Source of the DNA: Candidatus Hydrogenedentota bacterium
GTDB taxonomy: Bacteria; Hydrogenedentota; Hydrogenedentia; Hydrogenedentiales; GCA-2746185
Assembly: GCA_012965445.1 (NCBI GenBank)
Contig: DTSJ01000346.1
Location: 1 to 8,690, forward strand
Direction: 5' to 3'
Length of the DNA: 8,690 nt
Within the stretch, counting starts at the first letter, position 1. Every line of letters starts with the position of its first letter. Shown one piece after another: positions 1-7,187 of this stretch. A model generated the notes under the pieces. That model was not told the DNA's origin. It saw only the letters and a program-made list of their open reading frames with translations, and made no database searches. Position numbers and translations under genes: made by a program.

Positions 1-116
1 CAAGAATCCTCCGTCGTAAAATGAATGATACATCGCGAATCTATCCAATGTGACATCAAAAACGCAAGCTCAACCAGATTCCGCTGTATCCGTAAAGCAA
101 TCGCATTCGGTTTATA

Positions 117-145
117 TTGAACCATTCCTCACGCAGTGCCATAAT
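117..145 (+). promoter_or_regulatory. Sigma70-like promoter of the zinc-finger/TPR/rlmB operon
   Basis: A TTGAAC box (117-122; 4 of 6 to consensus) and a CATAAT box (140-145; 5 of 6) are separated by exactly 17 bases. Transcription would start near 152, leaving a leader of about 40 bases before the Shine-Dalgarno site and ATG at 194. A promoter here would exclude the longer GTG start at 50. I see nothing supportable in bases 1-116. This is read by eye and no transcript evidence is available. Confidence 0.5.
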
Positions 146-193
146 GGGATGGTAGTCAATTGCTTCGGCATTGATTCAGGAAAGGATTGGCCA

Positions 194-538
194 ATGGCAA
201 GCAGTATATCCTCAACCTGTACCACCCATCCGGGTTTCGAGGCGATCGGTCGTTGTAAACAATGCGGAAAACCCTTTTGCAGCGACTGCCAGATCAAGGG
301 ACCCACAGGTATTTTCTGCTGCCCGGCATGCAAAGAATCGCACGAGGCTTTCACCGGACGGGCACAGCAGCTGGATTCAATGCGCAGAGACTCCACCACT
401 TTCGAGAAAATAAAAATTACCGTTCGACAAGTCGTGATGACCGCGCTGTTCATACTGATCATAGCTGTTATTTTCCATTTCGTCGGTGTCAACATTCCGA
501 TCGTAAGCGACACGATTCGCTCAATTGCGGATCGATAG
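194..538 (+). CDS. B-box-type zinc-finger membrane protein (114 aa)
   Basis: This is a small protein with a cytoplasmic zinc-binding head and one membrane helix. Residues 9-50 carry a B-box-like series of metal ligands: C9xxH12, C21xxC24, C29xxC32, C42-C43, C46 and H50. A linker with charged residues (51-78) leads to a hydrophobic segment at about 79-99 and a short polar tail. Small B-box plus transmembrane proteins occur widely in bacteria, usually without known function; protein binding is the likely role of the finger. I chose the ATG at 194 because AGGAAAGGA (178-186) sits 7 bases upstream and the promoter-like element at 117-145 lies just before it. An in-frame GTG at 50 would add 48 residues with no recognisable domain. 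The next gene starts 33 bases downstream, so the two are probably cotranscribed. The fold assignment is good; the function is unknown. Confidence 0.8.
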   Translation: MASSISSTCTTHPGFEAIGRCKQCGKPFCSDCQIKGPTGIFCCPACKESHEAFTGRAQQLDSMRRDSTTFEKIKITVRQVVMTALFILIIAVIFHFVGVNIPIVSDTIRSIADR

Positions 539-571
539 AGTAACGATGACGAATGATTCAAGGAGACCAAT

Positions 572-1048
572 ATGGACTTGAGCAAAATAGTATGGGTGAT
601 CGTAATCCTGGTAGTCGTCGGAGGAGCTTGGCTATTGACCGACGACGGACAAGATAAAGTATATGAAGACGCTACCTCGCGACTCGTGGGGAACGATCCC
701 GATCAGGATGTCATTGACGAAGCCGCCCTCTCAAAATACGGCGATTTGAACTTGTCAATGTTTCGACACGAGAAGGCAAAAAAATTCTATACCGCCGCTG
801 TCGAACGATACGGCACGGAAGGAAAAAACTACTGGTGGAATTGGCAGCAGCTCGCCAAATGCGAAGAAAAACTGGACAATGCCAAAGGCGCCGTCGATAT
901 CCTCTACAATCTATGGCTCAAAGACGGTGACGCATTCGATCAACGGGTCTCAAGCCGGGAAAATCTAGAGAACCGAATCAAGAATCTGGTAGAACTCAAC
1001 GACCTCAATATTCTAAATTATCCCATGGACGCAAGGCGTTTAAGATAA
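572..1048 (+). CDS. Membrane-anchored protein with TPR-like helices (158 aa)
   Basis: The N-terminal helix at residues 6-22 is strongly hydrophobic with almost no preceding sequence, so it looks like an uncleaved signal anchor with the rest outside the cytoplasmic membrane. Residues 51-120 show helix-turn-helix periodicity typical of tetratricopeptide repeats: alanine and tyrosine at packing positions, K70-K71-F72-Y73-T74-A75-A76-V77, then a second unit around L94-A95-K96 to A107-V108. This suggests a protein-binding scaffold. It matches no named family that I recognise. The ATG has a strong AAGGAG site (560-565) at 6 bases spacing. The stop codon TAA abuts the ATG of rlmB with no gap, so the two genes are likely translationally coupled. 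A sorting or envelope-assembly role together with the upstream zinc-finger protein is possible but unproven. Confidence 0.8.
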   Translation: MDLSKIVWVIVILVVVGGAWLLTDDGQDKVYEDATSRLVGNDPDQDVIDEAALSKYGDLNLSMFRHEKAKKFYTAAVERYGTEGKNYWWNWQQLAKCEEKLDNAKGAVDILYNLWLKDGDAFDQRVSSRENLENRIKNLVELNDLNILNYPMDARRLR

Positions 1049-1771
1049 ATGGCTGCCGATTTCGTATATGGACGAATTCCCGTCCTCGAATGCCTCAAAG
1101 CCCAAAAACGGGCGGCAAGAAGACTCATCTTGCTGGAAGGCGGAAAGAACCAAAACGAGTTCATCTCAGCCGCGCAAGATATTCCCGTCGAATGGGTCAC
1201 ACGAAAAGAACTCGACTATATGACCCACGAGGGAGTTCACCAGGGCATCGTACTGGAAGCAGACCCGATCCCTCTGCTTAACCTGGAAACCTGGCTGGAA
1301 GACTCCTCGAACCCGCAATCGCTCATCGTAATTCTCGACTCTGTTGAAGATCCCCACAACTTCGGCGCGATTACCCGCTCAGCAGCAGCCTGCGGAGTGT
1401 CAGCTCTCATCTTTGCCAAAGACCGCGCAGCACCGGTCTCCCCCGTATCAATGAAGTCCGCTGCCGGAGCTATGGAATACGTCGATCTCATTCAAGTTAC
1501 CAATCTTCCACGCGCACTCGATGTACTCAAAAAGCACGATTACTGGGTTGCCGGACTCGACCCCGAAGGAGAAAAAATTCTGTGGGATGCCGATTTCACC
1601 GGTAAAACTGGACTCGTCATCGGTAATGAAGGAAAAGGCATTCGTCCGCTGGTCAGAAAAAAATGTGACTATCTCGTACATATCCCAATCTCAGGACCCA
1701 TCAGCAGTCTAAACGCATCGGTTAGTGCCGCAATCGCGCTCATGGAATGTGTTCGACAACAGCATCTCTGA
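1049..1771 (+). CDS. rlmB: 23S rRNA (guanosine-2'-O-)-methyltransferase RlmB-like (SpoU/TrmH family)
   Basis: This enzyme of the SPOUT superfamily transfers a methyl group from S-adenosylmethionine to a ribose 2'-OH in RNA. In the RlmB subgroup the target is G2251 of 23S rRNA, in the peptidyl-transferase P loop. Residues 5-75 form the small SpoU substrate-binding domain (VYGRIPVLECL at 6-16). The catalytic trefoil-knot domain starts at about residue 92. Motif 1 is LDSVEDPHNFGAITRSA (96-112), with N104 and the catalytic arginine R110. Motif 2 is VIGNEGKGIRPLV (190-202). Motif 3 is IPISGPISSLNASVSAAI (212-229), which forms the knot and cofactor site. The length of 240 aa is normal. The ATG follows the upstream TAA directly and has only a weak AAGG 12 bases away, so translation probably depends on coupling. 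Family membership is near certain; the exact target nucleotide is inferred, and a tRNA or another rRNA site is the alternative. Confidence 0.95.
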   Translation: MAADFVYGRIPVLECLKAQKRAARRLILLEGGKNQNEFISAAQDIPVEWVTRKELDYMTHEGVHQGIVLEADPIPLLNLETWLEDSSNPQSLIVILDSVEDPHNFGAITRSAAACGVSALIFAKDRAAPVSPVSMKSAAGAMEYVDLIQVTNLPRALDVLKKHDYWVAGLDPEGEKILWDADFTGKTGLVIGNEGKGIRPLVRKKCDYLVHIPISGPISSLNASVSAAIALMECVRQQHL

Positions 1772-1891
1772 GAAGTCAGCAACACGACCATTCTGCAAGC
1801 ATCCAGGCAACACTGCATATTGACGACGAGATTCAAGTATTTTGTTCGATTGGCCGATCCAAAGCCTGTATAATCGAGCCGACTAGCGTTC
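1772..1891 (+). other. Spacer with a possible remnant of a deacetylase N-terminus
   Basis: These 120 bases between rlmB and the deacetylase pseudogene contain no intact gene. The frame starting at 1774 is open through the spacer and encodes HIDDEI at 1816-1833, similar to the (A)HPDDE zinc motif that opens LmbE/PIG-L deacetylases. It has no start codon of its own, and it lies about 40 bases too far upstream and in a different frame from the MARIKDLGGEV segment at 1892. A decayed N-terminus is a plausible reading, but chance cannot be excluded. A TATAAT string at 1869-1874 has no convincing -35 partner. Confidence 0.35.
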
Positions 1892-2523
1892 ATGGCGCGA
1901 ATCAAAGACCTCGGCGGCGAAGTATACGTTATGGTTTACTCCGTTGGCGATCTGCAGCACTACGATGGCAAAGATGAAGTCGTCACCGGAACGAAACGTG
2001 CGCATGAGCTTGAGGAGGTAATGAACTATCTCAAGGTGGACGATTATGATATACTCTATGACGATGGCAAGACGCACTTACGACTCGATGCCATACCTAG
2101 GCGCGGTCTCATTGCGAAGATTGAGCAGGACAGCAAACTCGCCTATGATCGCCTGAAACCGACTATGGTAGCCATTCCGGTTTCGTCATATAGTCAGGAC
2201 CATGAAGCAGTTTCCGTGCAGCGTTCACCGCCGCCCGACCGGGAGTGCCCAGCATAAAGCCGTTTCAGCCCCTGGTTATCGGATACAACAATACGTCACT
2301 GTTTTGGAGTTTGGAACGGGAAAAATTCCATCCAAACTTTTATATAGATATTTCGAACTATTTGGAAAAGAAACTGACTGCTTTGTCGATGCACAAATCA
2401 CAAATGCGCGACGATATACACCACTCCAGCGTCAAAAACGTCGAATACACCGCCCGCCTTCGCGGCAGTGAAATCTCCGTGGAAGCAGCCGAAGGATACA
2501 TGGTGTTCCGGCAAGTACTGTAG
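1892..2523 (+). pseudogene. Frameshifted LmbE/PIG-L-family N-acyl (GlcNAc) deacetylase
   Basis: Intact members are zinc-dependent deacetylases that remove acetyl groups from GlcNAc-type substrates. The first part (1892 to about 2212) reads as the family's central core: MARIKDLGGEV, GDLQHY, and DHEAV, which corresponds to the second zinc motif. The frame then fails and ends at a TAA in 2256-2258. The family C-terminus continues one frame over from 2215: RAAFTAARPGVPSIKPFQP, then FHPNFYIDIS, KSQMRDDIHHSS and a final RGSEISVEAAEGYMVFR, ending at TAG 2521-2523. One extra T in the run at 2211-2213 would restore a continuous reading frame with phenylalanine at the join. The N-terminal HPDDE zinc motif is also not in frame, and 1892 has no Shine-Dalgarno site. 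Apart from these lesions the sequence is well preserved, so this is either recent decay or a sequencing error. As read, the product lacks both the metal site and the C-terminal half. Confidence 0.8.
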
Positions 2524-2553
2524 CGCGCCAAACAATGGGATAAAAAACGCACA

Positions 2554-3600
2554 ATGAGCGACACAAAACTGATCATCGGTATGCCCGCAGGTTCCCTCGC
2601 GGACCCGAATCGTGGCGGCAGCCTCATAAATCTTCTCAAAGATGCCGGGTTCCACGCCAAGGGTTATGAAGCCGGCGGCCCCACCAGCTTCCCGCTCAAC
2701 ACTTTCCTCATGGGCTGGGACGGAAGACCCCAGGAGTTCGGATCGCAGCTCGCTATCGGAGAAATCGATATCGCCATTTCCGGGCGCGACTGGATTCGCG
2801 AGCGCATCCTCGAATTGAAATACGAATTCGACCAGGACGTAGACGTCAAAAACATCATGTCGCTCGAACGAGGCCATGTTCGAATCGTTATCATAAACGC
2901 CGACCAGAAAAGCCGACCCTGCGACGAATGGCTGTCAGCCCTACTAAAAGAAAATAAACTCGTTACGATGGTCTCTGAAATGCCCTATCTCGCCTTGGAA
3001 TGGTTTCAGTCCAAAGCAAAAGATCTCGGCTTCGGCGAGTCACACGCCCTCTTCTCGGTACAGAAATTCCGCACCCCGCCCAAAATAGATTCCGGACTCG
3101 TCATCTACGAGACGTGGGGCAAAACCGAAGCAAAGGTAAAAAATAATTCAGTAGACTTCGGCCTCGAGATCACCCAGTCCGGCAGCGCAATCGGCAACTA
3201 CGATCTCAACATCGTAGACGAAGTCATGGAATCCGAAACCTGCGTTTTCGCCAATCCCGCCATCCACGACGACCCCGAAAAAACTGAAATGGCCCGCATG
3301 TTCCTCCTCAATCTCTACGGTTCCATCTTCGCCGAAAATAAAGTCCTCGTTTCCTTCAACTGCGCCAAAAGCAATGTTGATAAAATGGTCGCCTACCTGC
3401 AGGAGAATAAACTTTTCGCAAACGAACCCACGATGAACGAAGGCACGAATTACGTCGAATTCAGCATCCAGCTGGACGTAAGCGCAAAGAATCTGACCCT
3501 CGCAAAAGTCCGCTATGAACTCGCAAAACTAGGCGCCACCGGCATCGAAACGATACCCCTCGAATCCTCAATTCCCGGCCTCGACGTGATCGATTTCTAA
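2554..3600 (+). CDS. hisG: ATP phosphoribosyltransferase-like protein, long form (HisG-like)
   Basis: HisG joins ATP and PRPP to make phosphoribosyl-ATP, the first and feedback-controlled step of histidine synthesis in the cytoplasm. Family marks seen are PAGSL (11-15, for PKGSL), RPQEF near 58-62, DIAISGRDW (72-80), and a segment at 203-230 aligning with the PRPP-binding region and the following VDEVMESETCVFANP. A C-terminal domain of the HisG_C (ACT-like) type spans about 263-340, with EPTM (291-294) and LAKLGATGIETIPLE (323-337); in long-form enzymes this domain binds histidine. The protein is divergent: it is longer (348 aa) than the usual roughly 290-300 aa, and the phosphate loop, normally DxxxTGxTL, reads E205-ITQSGSAI. 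No other his gene is in the window. The ATG lies 30 bases after the deacetylase pseudogene with no strong Shine-Dalgarno site. The last 33 bases overlap the end of the opposite gene. A paralogue with another substrate is the alternative. Confidence 0.75.
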   Translation: MSDTKLIIGMPAGSLADPNRGGSLINLLKDAGFHAKGYEAGGPTSFPLNTFLMGWDGRPQEFGSQLAIGEIDIAISGRDWIRERILELKYEFDQDVDVKNIMSLERGHVRIVIINADQKSRPCDEWLSALLKENKLVTMVSEMPYLALEWFQSKAKDLGFGESHALFSVQKFRTPPKIDSGLVIYETWGKTEAKVKNNSVDFGLEITQSGSAIGNYDLNIVDEVMESETCVFANPAIHDDPEKTEMARMFLLNLYGSIFAENKVLVSFNCAKSNVDKMVAYLQENKLFANEPTMNEGTNYVEFSIQLDVSAKNLTLAKVRYELAKLGATGIETIPLESSIPGLDVIDF

Positions 3601-5178
3601 CGCCTTCGACTCAAGCACGATATCAGCTTCAACAACACCGTTGTCATAACGCGCCGTCATCTCGACCAATTTAATACCAGCCGTTTTCGCTCGAAGGTCC
3701 TCCGCATACGCGCCAAACTCCTCCACACGGTATCCCTCAAGCAGACCGTCCGCAGCCAACACCGTCCCATATTCCACATACCACTCCACAACCTCGCCCG
3801 GCGAGACCCGAAGATACACGTTCGCCTTTTCCGTCATGTAATTCACCCTCGCCTCCCCCGCCCAAAGAGACTCCGCAAGTACCTTCGAAGAAGAAACAAA
3901 TACGTGTCGCCGATCATCAGACGGCATCAAAACTGCTGTCCTGGCAGGACCGCCGATACCGACTGCTTCAATCCATTCCTGTTCATCATCGAACCTCGCG
4001 CTCACGGCATCCAAACCTCGATCTGTATCACTCCCCGAAAGTCGCTCGATTTCTTCCGCGATAGAGTCATTCCGAACCTCCGCCGACATCGAAAACAAAG
4101 TCGACGGAACAATGGTATTAATCTCGAATCCGTGCCACGTAATCGAAATCCCCGGCCCGGCGTCTCCTAGCGACTGCGCCAGATAACTTTCCAGCGATTC
4201 AGGCTTCGATTCCGGCGTCCGTCCCTCCCACAATGTCGAAAAATTCTCATCCGCGCCAGTCAGTGTCCCAAGCGTATCCCAAAGCCGCGCTGCAGTACCG
4301 TTCAAGTTCGCAGACAACTGAATCGGGCCGTCCATCGGCGCAAGAAGATCCCGCGCCGAAGTATTCCGAACCCCGTTCCCGAAAGCATCGTAGAACGACT
4401 CGGTGCACGGCAGACTGAGTTTCACGAAACCTCTGTCAGGCTCAAGTCTGAGCGCGAAGCCCATCCCGGAAAAATATCCCCCCCATCCCGAATCATCACC
4501 CAGAAGAAGCGTTCCCCGCAGGTCCTCATCCCCAAGCTGCCAGATCGATTCGTCCCAGTCCTCCGCCGCCGCCAGTTCAGAATCGGTAAGCGTCAGCGAA
4601 TGAATCAAGGCACGACGAGACGGACTCGCCAGAGCGATCCGGCCCCGTATCGCATAGTACAAGTCATATTCTTTGAGTTGACGAATTTTCAGGCCCCCGG
4701 CATCATCGCCCTCATTCCCGCTGGAAAACCGTAGCATGCGCTCAAGCACACTGCCTACGCGAGAGAGTTTTGTAATGTATACTGCATCCGTAAATTCACC
4801 AGCATCGCGGCCCGATATAAACACATACTGCCCTACAAGATTGCGCTGCACCCATTCTGGGAAACCCACGGGGACTTGCAGCAGTTGAGGAAGCGGATGC
4901 GATCTCCACTGTTGGGGCAGCGCGTCCCACACCGTCGATTGTTGAAGCCGGGAGCGGTTCTCCACAAGGTTCTGCGCAACCATCCGAAATGTCGTGTCCC
5001 CCTGCACGAACTCCTCAACGCGTCGAGTGTCCCGAGATATCCAGAAAAAATATACTCCCCAAAAAAGTAACACGATCAAAAGGTAGCGCGTCAATCGGAT
5101 TCCCCCGCGAAACACAAAACTCGAACCCGCTTGCTGCGTCGCGCCGACAGCTCGGTATGACCGTACCGCTTCACTCAT
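3568..5178 (-). CDS. Single-pass membrane protein of unknown function (536 aa), coupled to the ceramidase-like gene
   Basis: I do not recognise a characterised family. The N-terminus is cytoplasmic and basic (residues 1-30), followed by one hydrophobic helix at about 31-47 with aromatic residues (FWGVYFFWI). About 490 residues then lie outside the membrane. The outer part looks like repeated alpha/beta sandwich units. The segments YYAIRGRIALASPSRRALIHSL (171-192, first 20 shown by position: Y174 to H193) and the matching later stretch around 424-440 recall DUF3352-like proteins, which score their own activity through similar repeats; that likeness is by eye only. Only one cysteine is present (C258). 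The ATG overlaps the upstream TGA as ATGA and has a strong GGAGGA site, so the protein is made together with the ceramidase-like protein and may anchor, process or regulate it. Its stop codon lies inside the 3' end of hisG. Confidence 0.8.
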   Translation of the reverse strand: MSEAVRSYRAVGATQQAGSSFVFRGGIRLTRYLLIVLLFWGVYFFWISRDTRRVEEFVQGDTTFRMVAQNLVENRSRLQQSTVWDALPQQWRSHPLPQLLQVPVGFPEWVQRNLVGQYVFISGRDAGEFTDAVYITKLSRVGSVLERMLRFSSGNEGDDAGGLKIRQLKEYDLYYAIRGRIALASPSRRALIHSLTLTDSELAAAEDWDESIWQLGDEDLRGTLLLGDDSGWGGYFSGMGFALRLEPDRGFVKLSLPCTESFYDAFGNGVRNTSARDLLAPMDGPIQLSANLNGTAARLWDTLGTLTGADENFSTLWEGRTPESKPESLESYLAQSLGDAGPGISITWHGFEINTIVPSTLFSMSAEVRNDSIAEEIERLSGSDTDRGLDAVSARFDDEQEWIEAVGIGGPARTAVLMPSDDRRHVFVSSSKVLAESLWAGEARVNYMTEKANVYLRVSPGEVVEWYVEYGTVLAADGLLEGYRVEEFGAYAEDLRAKTAGIKLVEMTARYDNGVVEADIVLESKALEIDHVEAGN

Positions 5179-7187
5179 GGCGAATCCTCCACCACGGAGA
5201 ACCGTTGAAACTCCGTCGGAAATGTATCGCCCTCAGATACCCCGAGATACACACTCTTCGAAGCGGGTTCGAAAATCACGGCAAATACGACCGGAAGTAG
5301 TTCCGAATCAGTCTCCGCAAACAGCTTCAATGCCGCTTCTCGGAGTGCTTCCTCCAAATCACCGCGAGATGCAGCGGCTGACTCCAGGTCAGGAACATCC
5401 GCCTCCGCAGATCCTGCCTCGCTGGAAAACACGACCCCCGCGTCATTCATACCAATTCGATGCGTAGAGTCCCAAGGCAGCCCTATTCCTACGGAATGAC
5501 TCCCCGTCGCTGGACGATTCTCTAAAACGATCACCGGAGTTCCCGCCGATGCCGATGCAATATACCCTTCAAGTCCTCCTCTCCCACGCGTACCCTCAAC
5601 CGAAACCCTCCTCGGAACCGATTCAACATCCGAAAAATGCCGCAACAAATGTACTTTGTCAAAGGGCATCCGCGCCCCCCGCGCAAACCATCCAATATCC
5701 CGAACCGCATCCGCACTCAGATGTCCCCGCTCACGATCCGCCAGAATCGGGAGTGCAATAGGTGTCGCATCAATCCCGAATCGATCCCCCCATATCGGCA
5801 GCTCGACCTCTATAACGCCGTCACGAACGTCCCGAACCAAACCAGCCCACGCTTCCTCAAGCAGCGGCGCCATTGTCGCACCCAGCCGCAAGACCCGATC
5901 TTCCGCGCCACCCGAAACTTCGACACGATAGCCTCCCGGAATTTTTTGCAAGGCCGTAGCACGCACAACGGAAGAAGACCGCGATGTATAGCTCCCGCGA
6001 CGCATCAGCGTCTGAATAACGTCAACGCTCCATTCTTCAGCATCCGGGCCAAGTACATTCAATCCCGGTGCCGCGCCGCGAAATACTGAAGCTCCCGTTG
6101 ATGCAATATCCATCACATAATCATTCGCCAGTCCAACCGTTATGTGCGCGGAATACCCCCGACGCTTGGCAATGCGATCAAGTTTATCCTGAACCCCCGC
6201 GTAGGGCTCTCCCGGAAAAAATGAAACCAGAAGCTGGTCAATCTCTAGAGTTTGAATCAATACCTCGTCCGATAAAAAACGACTCGCCAAATTCTCCGGC
6301 ACATCCGCCGTCGAATAGTTAATCAGAATGGGATACTCCTCGCACTCAATCGTATTCGCAACAGATTTCACTAGTATCGCAAGTTCGTTCCCGATGAACT
6401 CCGGCCAGTCCCAGCCAACCATGTTCTCCCGATTAGCACACGCCTGATCACCAGTCGCCCCGTTTAGAAAAAATGCTACCGTATCCTCATGACTCAAACT
6501 CTCAAGACGATCACAGAAATACCCCGGGAAACCCGCAGACAAAGCGAGTACATCAGACGCTGGTGTCGTCGTCGGATGCGCTGACATACTGCCAAGAATC
6601 GCGATAGGGTTTCCGTCCGAATCATCAACCCGAATCACCCCCACTTGAGCGTCTCGAATCCCGCCTTCGCTAAACAGATTCTCAGTGAGTAACTCCTGCG
6701 TCGATACTCTATAGCCAATCGTCGCCCGTTTCTTCCCAGTCATCGCCTCGGCAATCGCCTCCACGATTCCTTGCGCTGCAAGCTCGACCATCTCCTCCAT
6801 ATATCCGCCCATATACCGCCGAGCAAACCAGGACTTCGAAAGTCCCCCTGGCCCGCTGTGTGTATGCGTAGCAGTCAGGATTATGTGGCTCGCCGCAAGA
6901 TCCACAGGAGCCAGTTCCAATACCCGCGCACGGAGTTCCGGTGTAATCGAATGCAGATCCGCCGATACCACAACGATTCCCGTATCGTCGTCCTCAAGAT
7001 AGAGCGCACGAACACCTATCGAGTCGTGCACTCCAACCGCAGCTCGTCCAAGACGATGAACATCCCCCCCCAGAGGAACACCGGGCGGCATTTCAAGGTC
7101 AATCCGCGCCGCTCCTGCCTGCAATGCCCGACACTCTGCAGAAAAAATTCCTCCGCAGAGAACCCCGACAAATCCCGCTATCCCCAA
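5175..7187 (-). CDS. Exported neutral-ceramidase-like protein fused to a C45/NAAA-like domain
   Basis: Neutral ceramidases hydrolyse the amide bond of ceramides using one zinc ion. Residues 25-440 match this domain: THTHSGPGG (107-115), SAHPT (202-206), NGATGD (242-247), FPGEPY (324-329) and NDY (355-357). The zinc ligands of characterised enzymes correspond to H108 or H110, H204, E327 and Y357, so the metal site looks intact. The catalytic serine motif GDVSPN is replaced by GDQACA (246-251). Residues 430-670 resemble the C45/acyltransferase-NAAA Ntn-hydrolase fold: RLGATMAPLLEEAWAGL, GLEGYIASASAGTPVIVLENR (538-557, 20 residues meant as a span), GIGLPWD, IGMNDAGV (578-585) and VVFAVIFEP (633-641). 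The nucleophile cysteine position holds L539, and residues 283-670 contain no cysteine. A hydrophobic N-terminus ending near A17 suggests export. The TTG start has no good ribosome site and drops the basic residues IKR just upstream, so the true start may be a rare ATT (7199) or ACG (7202). It heads an operon with the 536-aa membrane protein. Confidence 0.75.
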   Translation of the reverse strand: MGIAGFVGVLCGGIFSAECRALQAGAARIDLEMPPGVPLGGDVHRLGRAAVGVHDSIGVRALYLEDDDTGIVVVSADLHSITPELRARVLELAPVDLAASHIILTATHTHSGPGGLSKSWFARRYMGGYMEEMVELAAQGIVEAIAEAMTGKKRATIGYRVSTQELLTENLFSEGGIRDAQVGVIRVDDSDGNPIAILGSMSAHPTTTPASDVLALSAGFPGYFCDRLESLSHEDTVAFFLNGATGDQACANRENMVGWDWPEFIGNELAILVKSVANTIECEEYPILINYSTADVPENLASRFLSDEVLIQTLEIDQLLVSFFPGEPYAGVQDKLDRIAKRRGYSAHITVGLANDYVMDIASTGASVFRGAAPGLNVLGPDAEEWSVDVIQTLMRRGSYTSRSSSVVRATALQKIPGGYRVEVSGGAEDRVLRLGATMAPLLEEAWAGLVRDVRDGVIEVELPIWGDRFGIDATPIALPILADRERGHLSADAVRDIGWFARGARMPFDKVHLLRHFSDVESVPRRVSVEGTRGRGGLEGYIASASAGTPVIVLENRPATGSHSVGIGLPWDSTHRIGMNDAGVVFSSEAGSAEADVPDLESAAASRGDLEEALREAALKLFAETDSELLPVVFAVIFEPASKSVYLGVSEGDTFPTEFQRFSVVEDSP
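5185..5190 (-). promoter_or_regulatory. Ribosome binding site at the ATGA gene junction
   Basis: GGAGGA on the minus strand lies 6 bases upstream of the ATG at 5178, inside the last codons of the ceramidase-like gene. It fixes the start of the 536-aa protein and lets ribosomes reinitiate there, so the two products are probably made in linked amounts. Confidence 0.75.

Noticed and set aside
50..193. GTG-initiated 48-residue N-terminal extension of the B-box protein
   Set aside because: No ribosome site at 50, no recognisable domain in the extension, and a promoter-like element (117-145) and a strong ribosome site (178-186) both lie within it.
1869..1874. Perfect TATAAT string as a promoter for the deacetylase remnant
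   Set aside because: No fair -35 box lies 16-18 bases upstream, the nearest (TTGTTC) is 21 bases away, and no ribosome site follows before 1892.
2205..2220. Programmed frameshifting or transcriptional slippage in the deacetylase gene
   Set aside because: There is no X-XXY-YYZ heptamer and the T run is only three bases long. A plain one-base deletion explains the break, and the N-terminal zinc motif is also out of frame.
2398..2877. 159-residue open frame on the minus strand across the deacetylase/hisG junction
   Set aside because: It overlaps two recognisable families on the plus strand, lacks a ribosome site and shows no motif, so it is a shadow frame.
5637..6089. Plus-strand open frames opposite the ceramidase-like gene
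   Set aside because: They are rich in proline, arginine and serine as expected for antisense reading, and the minus strand holds conserved motifs over the whole span.
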